Made by a program: the position numbers and the translations under genes
The notes under the pieces: model-generated
What the model was told of the DNA's origin: nothing
The model's input: only the letters and a program-made list of their open reading frames with translations
Databases searched by the model: none
Virus record (IMG/VR): IMGVR_UViG_3300028840_001533
Coordinates: 1 to 49,261 of that record
Length of the DNA: 49,261 bases
From: a virus
Strand: one strand, 5' to 3'
Part shown: positions 49,144-49,261 of the stretch, piece by piece
Layout of the letters: each line of letters begins with the position of its first letter
Numbering within the stretch: position 1 is the stretch's first letter

Positions 49144-49261
49144 TCGTCATCCTCGTTCATGGCCTTGAGAACCTTTTTAAGCTGCCTCTTTGTGAGCTTC
49201 GGCTCACGCCCCAAGGTCGTTTTCTCGTAGGTTCTCAAAGCCATGTAGCCGCCCATCCCCA
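49118..49261. repeat. Terminal direct repeat, right copy
   Basis: Identical to 1-144. It shows that the contig closes on itself. The minus-strand operon therefore continues from position 1 to 49117 on a circle. Confidence 0.95.
49140..49261 (-). CDS. Holin C-terminus (partial copy at the contig end)
   Basis: This is the duplicate of 23-144 and encodes about the last 40 residues of the holin given in full at 23-511. It is cut by the end of the window. Confidence 0.85.
   Translation of the reverse strand, partial: GMGGYMALRTYEKTTLGREPKLTKRQLKKVLKAMNEDDE

Noticed and set aside
1-49261. tRNA genes, CRISPR arrays, integrase or attachment sites, insertion sequences
   Set aside because: None was recognised by eye. 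A tRNA search program could still find a divergent tRNA, but no clear cloverleaf was noticed.

Overview
The window is a complete, circularly permuted genome of a tailed double-stranded DNA bacteriophage (Caudoviricetes). The first 144 bases (1-144) are repeated exactly as the last 144 (49118-49261), so the unit is about 49.1 kb and the cut falls inside the lysis/virion operon. A short-tailed (podovirus-like) virion is suggested by an SU10-type HK97-fold capsid protein, a large portal, a head-tail adaptor, a propeller-like nozzle and a set of internal/ejection proteins including one of 2819 residues; there is no tape measure, sheath or tail-tube gene. No integrase or lysogeny module was recognised. 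Shine-Dalgarno (SD) sites are strong and most genes abut or overlap by 1-4 bases, as in a bacterial virus. The host cannot be named from the sequence. A phage-encoded type IV pilin-like protein and a secreted Pro/Thr-rich protein suggest a host with type IV pili or a similar surface.

Layout. The late genes lie on the minus strand and read from the small terminase (20810) down through three virion-surface genes, large terminase, portal, scaffold, capsid, adaptor, two related tail appendage genes, nozzle, fibre and lysis genes, then across the circular junction into the ejection proteins (49143 down to 37362). The early/replication genes lie on the plus strand from 21026 to 37374. The two arms diverge at 20.8-21.0 kb, where a promoter pair and a 9-bp inverted repeat lie, and converge at 37.36 kb.

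The plus-strand arm has three parts. First, an ArdC-like antirestriction protein is followed by four unknown genes separated by four copies of a structured intergenic sequence (21.9-23.7 kb). Second, a ParB-like/HTH protein behind a near-consensus promoter is followed by about nine very small genes, several with zinc-ribbon cysteine pairs (24.3-27.7 kb). Third, an HTH regulator leads the replication module: SNF2-type helicase, a Cys-cluster protein, AEP-family primase, UvrD-type helicase and VRR-NUC-type nuclease. The pilin-like gene and the secreted-protein gene are inserted in that module. No DNA or RNA polymerase was recognised, so host polymerases are presumably used.

The least ordinary parts are: (1) the four-copy intergenic RNA-like element with compensating stem changes; (2) a noncoding locus next to the small terminase with twelve GTTCC/GGAAC boxes arranged as nested inverted repeats; (3) the pilin plus secreted, possibly thioester-forming, protein pair; (4) a tail-fibre reading frame split by a +1 shift; (5) a 15-residue lysine-rich ORF with a good SD site beside the capsid gene. 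All functional names come from motif recognition by eye, without database searches.
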